7,584 nt of DNA from Desulfobacteraceae bacterium (GTDB lineage Bacteria > Desulfobacterota > Desulfobacteria > Desulfobacterales > UBA11574). The stretch is from the NCBI GenBank assembly GCA_029857875.1, contig JAOUGB010000097.1:1-7584 (forward strand), read 5' to 3'. The notes under the pieces were generated by a model. The model searched no databases and was not told where the DNA came from. It saw nothing but the letters and a program-made list of their open reading frames with translations. Shown here in pieces: positions 1 through 5,823 of the stretch (position 1 is the stretch's first letter; every line of letters begins with the position of its first letter). The translations under genes were made by a program, and so were the position numbers.

Positions 1-148
1 GGTGAATTAAGATGATAGCAATTTTTTCAGCCTCTTGTGGGTTCTCTGCCTTTACAAATTTCGTTGCATAAAACCCAAACTTCTTGAGTTCACCGTCAAG
101 ATTGAGGAGGAAATTCTTCCCATGGAGTTTAACCTTGAATCTTTTCAT
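1..148 (-). CDS. Small protein of unknown function, N-terminal 49 residues only
   Basis: The reading frame opens with ATG at 146-148 and stays open to the left edge, so only residues 1-49 are visible and the stop lies outside the window. The product begins MKRFKVKLHGKNFLLNLDGE and continues with a lysine-rich stretch and an acidic, helix-like segment containing NPQEAE. The start looks like a short two-strand beta hairpin followed by a helix. I have an impression of similar small hypothetical proteins in deltaproteobacterial genomes, but I cannot name a family or function. There is no signal peptide or membrane segment in the visible part. The ribosome binding site is weak (AAGAG seven bases before the ATG). 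Residue composition and the clean opening favour a real gene over the overlapping minus-strand frame at 129-332, which has no plausible protein features. A bulged hairpin lies 41 bases upstream of the start. Confidence 0.62.
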   Translation of the reverse strand, partial: MKRFKVKLHGKNFLLNLDGELKKFGFYATKFVKAENPQEAEKIAIILIH

Positions 149-438
149 CAAATTCTCTTTTCCGGCTGACATTAGATATTAAATAGTCGGCGTGATAACT
201 GGTACTCTTGCCAGTACGCCAACTGAAAGTCAATTGATTCTGATTACATATACCATTAAAATGAAATAGGCAAACCCCGAAAAAGGATTCACGCTTAATC
301 AAAAGCGATATCACACGATTTTTTATAAACATGATACGTGTGTTTTATAGCAGGGATCAACAGCGATGAATAGGTTCCGGACAATTTTTATTCATTGATT
401 TAAAAATAGATTTTCCCAATACCATTGATCCTTTGAGT
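149..438. other. Intergenic region with several short dyads
   Basis: No convincing gene is present. Several inverted repeats can be seen: a bulged hairpin at 189-220 (listed separately), CGCTT/AAGCG at 292-296 and 303-307, CACACG/CGTGTG at 312-317 and 337-342, and a nested pair, GGATCAA/TTGATCC at 354-360 and 425-431 enclosing ATGAATA/TATTCAT at 366-372 and 389-395. None is followed by a clear T-run on the minus strand, so a terminator for the ykgJ-type gene cannot be assigned. The stretch is AT-rich, and some of the short dyads may be chance. Confidence 0.5.
189..220 (-). other. Bulged hairpin upstream of the small left-edge gene
   Basis: GGCGT (189-193) pairs with ACGCC (216-220), and ACTGG (198-202) pairs with CCAGT (211-215). 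This gives ten base pairs interrupted only by a GATA bulge on one side, around an eight-base loop. Read on the minus strand it ends 41 bases before the start codon of the left-edge gene. The sequence after it on that strand is not T-rich, so it does not look like an intrinsic terminator. A structured leader or a protein-binding site is possible, but no known riboswitch was recognised. Confidence 0.4.
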
Positions 439-1143
439 TCAATCCGCATCAAATCCTTTACAGCCGGTTGTCAGGGCGTGTCTTTTTGAATGAGGATAGT
501 TACGGCAATGGGTTGGTTTCGTATGATGTATCCGGCAGATATATTTATCATTATTCGGGAGTCTTTTCAGCCATGGGCATCTGCCAAGCTCTTCACCGGT
601 TTCCTGATTAATCCAAATATCATTAAAAAAAGAACTCTGATCGACAAATTTGAGAATATCGTAGCGATCTCCCGATTCCCACCGGTTAACATCTTCGTCC
701 AGTACAGAATTGCAGTAAGCATCGGAAAGATTTATGCAGCAATGACCGCACTGTTTACAACTGAATTTTTCCATTTCCGTTTCCACCCAAATCCCTTCTT
801 CAATGCCTTCCGAACCAGTATCCGCATGTGAATTGACCCAAAGGACTTTTGTATATACAAGGGCAATATCTTCCGGCAATTTGTCTTCAAGGGCTCGTGT
901 TAACAGATCTTCAAATTCGCTCCAGTGGTAAAATTCTTCATCATCCAATTTCTCCGGTTTATGCATGATACCGACGGCTTTGTTGTCCATAAGAGTATGA
1001 GTTCCTTTGTTTATCCTGGCTTTGCCGCCCTCAAGAAAAGAGAAAATCTCCGCTATTTCCTCAACACAATCCGGTCTTAAAAGGCAATCAATAATCTCCC
1101 TTATAGCTTCTCTAATTGTTAGAAATTTTATATGCTTTTCCAT
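439..1143 (-). CDS. YkgJ-type cysteine-cluster (putative Fe/Zn-binding) protein
   Basis: This is a 234-residue soluble protein with the hallmark of the YkgJ/UPF0153 family: C129-x2-C132-x2-C135-C136, followed by C189-Pro, C203, C213 in a CRNYP context, and C228. These residues are thought to bind iron or zinc. The biochemical role of the family is not settled, so no reaction is assigned. Residues 1-128 form an extension ahead of the cluster that is largely acidic and helical and has two more cysteines, C20 and C26. There is no signal peptide or membrane span, so a cytoplasmic location is likely. No Shine-Dalgarno sequence precedes the ATG at 1141-1143. Met52, with AAAGGAA some distance upstream, is a less likely alternative start because residues 1-51 look like normal protein. 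The gene starts 72 bp after the comEC stop and could be co-transcribed or use its own promoter in that gap. Confidence 0.85.
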   Translation of the reverse strand: MEKHIKFLTIREAIREIIDCLLRPDCVEEIAEIFSFLEGGKARINKGTHTLMDNKAVGIMHKPEKLDDEEFYHWSEFEDLLTRALEDKLPEDIALVYTKVLWVNSHADTGSEGIEEGIWVETEMEKFSCKQCGHCCINLSDAYCNSVLDEDVNRWESGDRYDILKFVDQSSFFNDIWINQETGEELGRCPWLKRLPNNDKYICRIHHTKPTHCRNYPHSKRHALTTGCKGFDAD

Positions 1144-1194
1144 AATGATAATTTCATTGGTGCCAAAAACATGTTTTCGTCAATTTATTGTCAA
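1141..1194 (-). promoter_or_regulatory. Possible promoter/operator for the ykgJ-type gene
   Basis: On the minus strand there is a perfect -35-like TTGACA (1189-1194) and a second copy, TTGACG (1178-1183), 11 bp further on. No good -10 box lies at 16-18 bp from either. A perfect 12-bp palindrome, AAAACATGTTTT, is at 1166-1177. A second dyad, AATGA/TCATT with a five-base centre, is at 1144-1158, next to the start codon. The plus-strand sequence ATAATGATAAT (1142-1152) resembles the left part of a Fur box, but the right half does not match. The layout suggests local regulation. The region is AT-rich, so each element alone could be chance. Confidence 0.3.
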
Positions 1195-1215
1195 CCTTGT
1201 CTTTACAAAGAACAT

Positions 1216-3759
1216 TCAGTGGATGTTATTAAGAGATGCTTTATTATCGGTTATATAGGGCCGAATCTTGAGTGTCCGGCCGTCTGTCCTCATGGATACG
1301 GCGCCGTTATGTGCGGTTTCAAACACACGGCACCCCTTTGCCTGATATCGTTTTAAAACCAACGGGTGGGGAAATCCGAATCTGCTTTTCCATCTCGATG
1401 ATATAACGACAACTTCGGGTTTTACCTTTTCCAGAAAAGGTTCGGTGCTCGATGTTTTGCTGCCGTGATGCGGCGCTAAAAGGACCGCGCTCTTTAATTT
1501 GTTACCTACCGTCGAAACTAGCTCATATTCCGCCCGTGCCTTGATATCTCCGGGAAACAAAAAGGATACTCCTTTGAACGACACCTTTAATACCAGTGAA
1601 TTGTTGTCCAGGTTGCGCCACGTTTCCATCCGATTTTTTTCAATAAAATCCACCGGCGGATACAATACGTCGATTTGAACGCCATTTATATCGTGAACAC
1701 CCGTGATCTTGCCATACGCCGGTATTTGAATGTTGTTCTTTTTAATGGTTTCCACGAATAATCGATACCCAAAGGTATTGGCGGTTTCATGGTTTGTCCA
1801 CACATTTTTAACATGGAAATTTTCGGCAATATATATCAGGCCATTTAAATGATCGCTGTTGGCATGGGAGAGAACCAGGGTATCAACGGTCCGAATCTTT
1901 TTTCGCCATAAAAACGGCGCAACAATACTCGCCCCAACATCAAACACCCGATTGTCGGAAAACCCGCCGCCGTCTATCAGCATGGTACGTCCGTACGGAA
2001 GTTCCAAAAGCGCAGCATTGCCGTGCCCAACATCGATCATGGTTACCCTTAGATCATCGCGCCAACACCGCTGGTACAACCCGTGACCGACATCCGCGCT
2101 AAATACTAAACCCGTCAGCAGGAAAACAATGACCGCCGGCTTTTGAATTGATTTTTTGTTATAGCGACTCCGGACCCTGCTTAAATCCAACGATGTTCCG
2201 GTTTGAACCCATTTGAGGTTCAACAGCGCCCAAAACAGAATGTAAAAACAGACGATCTCCAGGTAATTTGGGGTCACGCTCTTTATCGCCGCAAAGGACC
2301 ATCCGGATATCACAGTGATGATCTTTATGACCTGTTCCAGAACCGCCGAGGCGACTTTGAGTAAAACCAATGCGCCGGAAACCGAGAACGGACAGATAAA
2401 TATCGCCAGTATTCCCAATGGAACCGCCACAAAACCGATCAGGGGAATAAAGATAATGTTTGCCGGAATCCCGACCAGGGATACCTGATTGAAATAATAC
2501 ATCACAAGGGGGAGTGTCCCCGCAACAGCAAAAAAAGATGTCATGAAAAAATAATAGAGTTTTATGATTGTTTTTGACCACTTTCGTTCTCGGGTTCTGT
2601 TTTGGCCCGATGGCCAAGGTATCGGGATTCTGGAGAGACCGTATATGATGGCAAGAACCGCCGCAAAGGAGAGTTGAAATGAAATTGAAAAAAGAGAAGG
2701 CGGATGGACGATCAGAATCAACATTGCCGCTATTGCCAGGGTATTAATAAGGTCATTTTCTCTTTCAAATAAAAACGCCATCAAAAATACGATAACCATG
2801 ATCACCGCCCGTTGGGTGGACGGCGACATGCCTGAAAGAAGACCGTATACAAGTACGGGAACGACAGATAAAACGACAGCACCTTTTTTCGTCCAGGCAT
2901 TTAATAAAAAAAATCGGATATGAGATAACATCCATTTGAAAAATAAAAATGAAGCCGTCGCGATAATGCCGATGTGAAGTCCTGAAATAGCGAGAAGGTG
3001 TCCGGCACCGACCCGGTTGAATGCCTTTCTCAATTCAGGAGATATCGCGTTCCGGTCACCCACAATCAGCGCTTTTAACACGCCCTGCTGTTCTTTATCT
3101 CCAATTTGGTCGATAAGATTGGACATCCGATGACGTGCACCCGAGATGATGGCACCCACCCCTTTCCCCACATTTTTTTCGATCAGGGTCAGTTTGTGTG
3201 CGGAAACATAGGCACTACCCCAAACTTTCTTGAAAGCCATATATCGTTGATAATCAAATCCTCCGGGATTGTTGAAATTGCGAATGGATCTGATTCTACC
3301 CCGGAAAACAATCCGATCCCCCGTTGACAGATTGAGCGCATCCCCTGAAACAGTTAACCGGATCCTTCCCTTCACAGGAAATGGCTTGCTTTTGCTTTCA
3401 AGGAATTCTGTACGAAGAATACACTTTTGCCGATTCAAATGCTTGGCATCGGATGTGACAATAACACCGGTTATTTTCCACGGATGCGTGTCCATAAAAT
3501 GGATGACATGGTTGGACGGGAATGTAGGGAAAACCCATGGTTGTATGGACAGGTAGCCCAGGGCAATCAAAAGAACAAGGGGAAAAAGTTTAGGCGTTCT
3601 CTTTTTTCGAATGAAAAAAAGTAGTGTGGCTGCACATATCGAAACAACGATAACCATCCATGTGCCGTACCCCGGGAACCAGGCGCCGACGACAATTCCT
3701 GAAATCATCGATAAAAGGAGAGGAATAACCGGACGGGAGTAAAACATTGTGGTTCCCAT
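1216..3759 (-). CDS. comEC: ComEC/Rec2 DNA-uptake channel protein
   Basis: This 847-residue polytopic inner-membrane protein has the full ComEC layout. Hydrophobic segments near residues 10-75 are followed by a soluble OB-like region (about 95-195). The competence membrane domain (about 225-515) carries the diagnostic LLAISGLHIG at 255-264. The C-terminal metallo-beta-lactamase-like domain (about 568-835) includes LIDGGG (594-599), SHANSDH (631-637), FPGD (735-738) and LAPHHGS (761-767). The second His of the classic HxHxDH motif is Asn634, which as I recall is common in ComEC. The family forms the channel that moves single-stranded DNA into the cytoplasm during natural transformation, and its C-terminal domain is proposed to degrade the second strand. 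Length is normal and the gene is intact. The start is uncertain: Met1 has no ribosome binding site, and Met5 (ATG at 3745-3747) follows a weak GGGA. No other competence gene is in the window, so actual competence is not shown. Confidence 0.96.
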   Translation of the reverse strand: MGTTMFYSRPVIPLLLSMISGIVVGAWFPGYGTWMVIVVSICAATLLFFIRKKRTPKLFPLVLLIALGYLSIQPWVFPTFPSNHVIHFMDTHPWKITGVIVTSDAKHLNRQKCILRTEFLESKSKPFPVKGRIRLTVSGDALNLSTGDRIVFRGRIRSIRNFNNPGGFDYQRYMAFKKVWGSAYVSAHKLTLIEKNVGKGVGAIISGARHRMSNLIDQIGDKEQQGVLKALIVGDRNAISPELRKAFNRVGAGHLLAISGLHIGIIATASFLFFKWMLSHIRFFLLNAWTKKGAVVLSVVPVLVYGLLSGMSPSTQRAVIMVIVFLMAFLFERENDLINTLAIAAMLILIVHPPSLFSISFQLSFAAVLAIIYGLSRIPIPWPSGQNRTRERKWSKTIIKLYYFFMTSFFAVAGTLPLVMYYFNQVSLVGIPANIIFIPLIGFVAVPLGILAIFICPFSVSGALVLLKVASAVLEQVIKIITVISGWSFAAIKSVTPNYLEIVCFYILFWALLNLKWVQTGTSLDLSRVRSRYNKKSIQKPAVIVFLLTGLVFSADVGHGLYQRCWRDDLRVTMIDVGHGNAALLELPYGRTMLIDGGGFSDNRVFDVGASIVAPFLWRKKIRTVDTLVLSHANSDHLNGLIYIAENFHVKNVWTNHETANTFGYRLFVETIKKNNIQIPAYGKITGVHDINGVQIDVLYPPVDFIEKNRMETWRNLDNNSLVLKVSFKGVSFLFPGDIKARAEYELVSTVGNKLKSAVLLAPHHGSKTSSTEPFLEKVKPEVVVISSRWKSRFGFPHPLVLKRYQAKGCRVFETAHNGAVSMRTDGRTLKIRPYITDNKASLNNIH

Positions 3760-4040
3760 TTATATCATTAAAATTGTTAAGGGGTTTAATATACGAACTC
3801 GATATCTATTTGAGGAAATGTTGCTTGAAAAACCAAAACAGGCAAGTTAAAAGTGCCTAAAGTGAGCTAAAGTTAAGGATTATGGTGTTTAATTTTAATA
3901 AAAATGACAGCGCGTTAGCGCTTCCTCAACTTTAGGCATTTTAGATCACTTTAAACTTTAGGCACTCAAATGAAGGCCGAGGCGGTTCACTCATCGATAA
4001 TACATATCTCGGATATCTAAATTTCATAATAGTAATAAAT
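3760..4040. other. murA-comEC intergenic region
   Basis: This 281-bp gap contains repeat copy A and no gene. There is no classical hairpin plus T-run terminator for murA, so the long imperfect hairpin of copy A may be what a transcript leaving murA meets. Upstream of comEC the minus strand has TATATT (3788-3793), a fair -10 box, but no acceptable -35 sequence lies at the right distance, so a comEC promoter is not called. Confidence 0.45.
3843..3966. repeat. Modular palindromic repeat element, copy A
   Basis: Between murA and comEC. The left arm (3849-3878) reads as modules AAAAGTGCCT, AAAGTGAGCT, AAAGTTAAGG. The right arm (3924-3966), read on the opposite strand, gives AGTGCCT, AAAGTTT, AAAGTGATCT, AAAATGCCT, AAAGTTGAGG. 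The outermost 12 bp are perfect inverted repeats, AGTGCCTAAAGT at 3852-3863 against ACTTTAGGCACT at 3955-3966. The 45-bp loop is AT-rich and holds a small hairpin AGCGC-GTTA-GCGCT near its right end. A CAAGTT hexamer precedes the left arm at 3843-3848, as in copy B. The modules, arm ends and flank are shared with copy B, so this is a repeat family and not an isolated hairpin. No coding sequence or transposase is associated with it. Confidence 0.85.
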
Positions 4041-5294
4041 CTATACTTTTACTCGCCGAATAGCAGCCCCGAGTTGAGAAAACTTTTTTTCAATTTTCTC
4101 ATATCCACGATCCAGGTGATATACACGGTTGATCTCGGTGGTGCCTTTTGCCGCCAGCCCGGCCAGAATCAACGACGCGCTGGCCCTTAAATCCGATGCC
4201 ATAACCGGCGCACCGGACAGCATCGGCACACCGGTAATCATGGCGGTGTTTCCCGATATTTTAATATCCGCCCCCATGCGTTTCAGTTCGCTGACATGAA
4301 TGAAACGGTTTTCAAAAATGGTTTCCGAAATCATACTGAACCCGCTTGCAACCGACATCAGCACCATAAACTGAGCCTGCATATCTGTCGGAAATCCCGG
4401 ATAAGGCAAAGTTTTAATATCAACGCTCAAGATGTCACTCGTCCCTTTTACCTGTATGCGCCGATCCTTGACGAATACATCGGCACCACTCAGCCTGAGT
4501 TTGTGGATCACCGCTTCAAGATGGTCGGGTTCACAATCCAAAATGGTCACATTTCCTCCGGTCAAGGCTGCTGAAACCATAAAGGTACCGGCTTCGATTC
4601 GGTCGGGTATGATTTTAACCGAAACGGGTTGCAACTTTGATACCCCTTTAATGGTAATAACAGAAGTGCCGGCCCCTTTTATTTTGGCGCCCATCCGGTT
4701 CAAAACATCAGCAAGTGCAACAACTTCAGGCTCACAGGCTGCATTGTTCAACACGGTTGTCCCTTTGGCCAGAACAGCCGCCATCATGAGATTTTCAGTT
4801 CCGGTTACGGTGGAAATATCCATATAAATCTCTTCTCCTTCAAGACGATCCGCCGCAGCTTCCACGTAACCATGTTTTAATTCAATCCTGGCACCGAGAC
4901 TGGCAAGCCCTTTTAAATGAAGATTTATGGGTCGTGCACCGATGGCACATCCTCCCGGCAAAGACACCCGAGCTTTTTTTAGTCTTGCCAACAGCGGACC
5001 AAGAACCAGAATTGAAGCTCGCATTTTTCTAACAAGATCATAAGGCGCTTCGTGGTTGCCCACACCCCCTGCATCTATTTGAACAGTATCTTTATCTGTC
5101 TCTACCCTGGCGCCGAGATGGAAAAGCAAATCTTTGGTGCTCTGGATATCTCTAAGGTCCGGAACGTTGGTATATGTATTACATCCATCGGTAAGCAGTG
5201 AAGAAATAAGGATGGGAAGGGCGGCATTCTTAGCGCCGCTAATCTTCACTTCTCCCTCAAGGGAACGCCCGCCTTCAACGATGATTTTGTCCAT
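4041..5294 (-). CDS. murA: UDP-N-acetylglucosamine 1-carboxyvinyltransferase
   Basis: MurA transfers enolpyruvate from phosphoenolpyruvate to UDP-GlcNAc, the first committed step of peptidoglycan synthesis, in the cytoplasm. The 417-residue length is typical. Expected active-site elements are present: SGAKNA with Lys22 and Asn23, the catalytic loop [11 protein letters not shown] with Cys116 (equivalent to E. coli Cys115), FPTDMQAQ with Asp304, DLRASASL with Arg370, and HLDRGYE with Arg396. Because the catalytic cysteine is kept and not replaced by aspartate, the enzyme should be of the fosfomycin-sensitive type, which is an inference from the family. The start is supported by AGGAA nine bases or so before the ATG. 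The gene stands alone: the upstream operon ends at a strong terminator, and palindromic repeat elements lie on both sides. No clear sigma-70 promoter was seen in the 90 bp upstream. Confidence 0.98.
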   Translation of the reverse strand: MDKIIVEGGRSLEGEVKISGAKNAALPILISSLLTDGCNTYTNVPDLRDIQSTKDLLFHLGARVETDKDTVQIDAGGVGNHEAPYDLVRKMRASILVLGPLLARLKKARVSLPGGCAIGARPINLHLKGLASLGARIELKHGYVEAAADRLEGEEIYMDISTVTGTENLMMAAVLAKGTTVLNNAACEPEVVALADVLNRMGAKIKGAGTSVITIKGVSKLQPVSVKIIPDRIEAGTFMVSAALTGGNVTILDCEPDHLEAVIHKLRLSGADVFVKDRRIQVKGTSDILSVDIKTLPYPGFPTDMQAQFMVLMSVASGFSMISETIFENRFIHVSELKRMGADIKISGNTAMITGVPMLSGAPVMASDLRASASLILAGLAAKGTTEINRVYHLDRGYEKIEKKFSQLGAAIRRVKV

Positions 5295-5380
5295 TTATAG
5301 CTGTTCCTATTAAATATCCGACCCCCGAGGGACCAGCTTTGAATTAGCCCCTTGAAGGGAGTGGTTTACTTACAGTCGAA

Positions 5381-5502
5381 CAAGTTACAAGTGATCTAAA
5401 GTGATCTAAAGTGCCTAAAGTTATGGTGTCGCTTCGCTCCGCTGATTTTATATAATTGATAAAATTCCTTAACTTTAGCTCACTTTAAACTTTAGTTCAC
5501 TT
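5381..5502. repeat. Modular palindromic repeat element, copy B
   Basis: Upstream of murA. CAAGTT (5381-5386) precedes a left arm (5389-5426) of modules AAGTGATCT, AAAGTGATCT, AAAGTGCCT, AAAGTTATGG. The right arm (5467-5502), read on the opposite strand, gives AAGTGAACT, AAAGTTT, AAAGTGAGCT, AAAGTTAAGG. The 40-bp loop has a GC-rich part on the left (CGCTTCGCTCCGC) and an AT-rich inverted repeat on the right (ATTTTAT/ATAAAAT). In copy A the GC-rich part is on the right, so the loop order is reversed although the arms still align in the same direction. The element could fold into a long imperfect hairpin on either strand. No coding potential. Confidence 0.85.
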
Positions 5503-5575
5503 CAAACTCTTGCAGCGATTCTTCAGGCAGAGTCAATCGATCTCTGACCTGGTCCGTCGAACGAAATTTTCAACG

Positions 5576-5624
5576 GAAAAATAAAAAAGCGCTTCCCCGA
5601 TTTTATGGCGAGGCAAGCGCTTTT
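5576..5624 (-). terminator. Intrinsic terminator of the Qrc-like operon
   Basis: On the minus strand AAAAGCGCTT (5615-5624) and CCTCG pair with CGGGG and AAGCGCTTTT (5585-5594). The stem is about 15 bp with one bulged G and a nine-base loop, and it runs directly into TTTTTTATTTTT. It lies 20 bp after the stop of the 52-residue gene, so that small gene is inside the same transcription unit as qrcC and qrcD. On the plus strand only four T residues follow the stem, so termination in that direction would be weak. Confidence 0.93.
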
Positions 5625-5644
5625 AACCTTCAAAAAAACAAATG

Positions 5645-5803
5645 TTAATGGTGATGTTCACCATTCTCCTTGGATGCATCAATGGCGGCTTTGATGATGC
5701 AGTAGGTCATACCGATGCCTAAAATGGTAAGGGCATACCAGAGGCCTCCCATAAAAACCGCATGGCCCATGTCCCAGATCCATTCAAAATTAAAAGGAAA
5801 CAT
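5645..5803 (-). CDS. 52-residue single-span membrane protein, last gene of the Qrc-like operon
   Basis: The frame starts at ATG 5801-5803 and ends at TAA 5645-5647. A near-perfect AGGAGG (5811-5816) sits seven bases before the ATG, the strongest ribosome binding site in the window. The product begins MFPFNFEWIWDMGHAVFMGG, has one hydrophobic span at about residues 15-37 with a cysteine at position 35, then a short charged tail ending EHHH. The gene begins 20 bp after the qrcD stop and lies before the operon terminator, so it is almost certainly co-transcribed with qrcCD. I do not recognise a named family. Location, single span and aromatic N-terminus suggest a small accessory subunit or assembly partner of the membrane complex, which is inference. 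It contains no CxxCH, so it is not a c-type cytochrome. Confidence 0.9.
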   Translation of the reverse strand: MFPFNFEWIWDMGHAVFMGGLWYALTILGIGMTYCIIKAAIDASKENGEHHH

Positions 5804-5823
5804 AATCTATCCTCCTGCCCGCT

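Larger units (their letters stand above)
5295..5644. other. Intergenic region upstream of murA
   Basis: This 350-bp gap has no gene that I can support. It holds, from right to left, the terminator of the Qrc-like operon (5576-5624), about 70 bp with nothing recognisable (5503-5575), repeat copy B (5381-5502), and about 85 bp leading into murA. That last stretch must carry the murA promoter or leader unless copy B supplies it. It contains a short palindrome CCCTTGAAGGG and the minus-strand ribosome binding site AGGAA, but no convincing -35/-10 pair. Confidence 0.5.

Noticed and set aside
181..250. Possible tRNA around the hairpin at 189-220
   Set aside because: There is no T-loop GTTCGA-type motif, acceptor stem or anticodon arm, so it does not fold as a tRNA.
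129..332. Minus-strand open frame of 67 residues
   Set aside because: It overlaps the start of the better-supported left-edge gene in another frame and spans the dyad-rich intergenic region, with no ribosome binding site or protein-like features.
490..831. Plus-strand open frame of 113 residues
   Set aside because: It is antisense to the ykgJ-type gene, which has clear family motifs. The other plus-strand frames over comEC, murA and qrcD are shadows for the same reason.
1858..1876. Asn634 in place of the second His of HxHxDH in the ComEC nuclease-like domain
   Set aside because: Replacement at this position is, to my knowledge, common in ComEC proteins, and the other metal-site motifs are intact. 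It does not indicate a broken gene.
2159..2617. Minus-strand open frame of 152 residues inside comEC
   Set aside because: It is a shadow in another frame of an intact comEC, and its composition is not protein-like.
5389..5420. CRISPR-like short tandem repeats
   Set aside because: The units are 7-10 bp, contiguous, and have no spacers. They belong to the palindromic repeat element.
3843..5502. murA as cargo of a composite transposon bounded by the two repeats
   Set aside because: There is no transposase, the elements are short and differ in module order, and murA is an essential housekeeping gene with normal sequence features.
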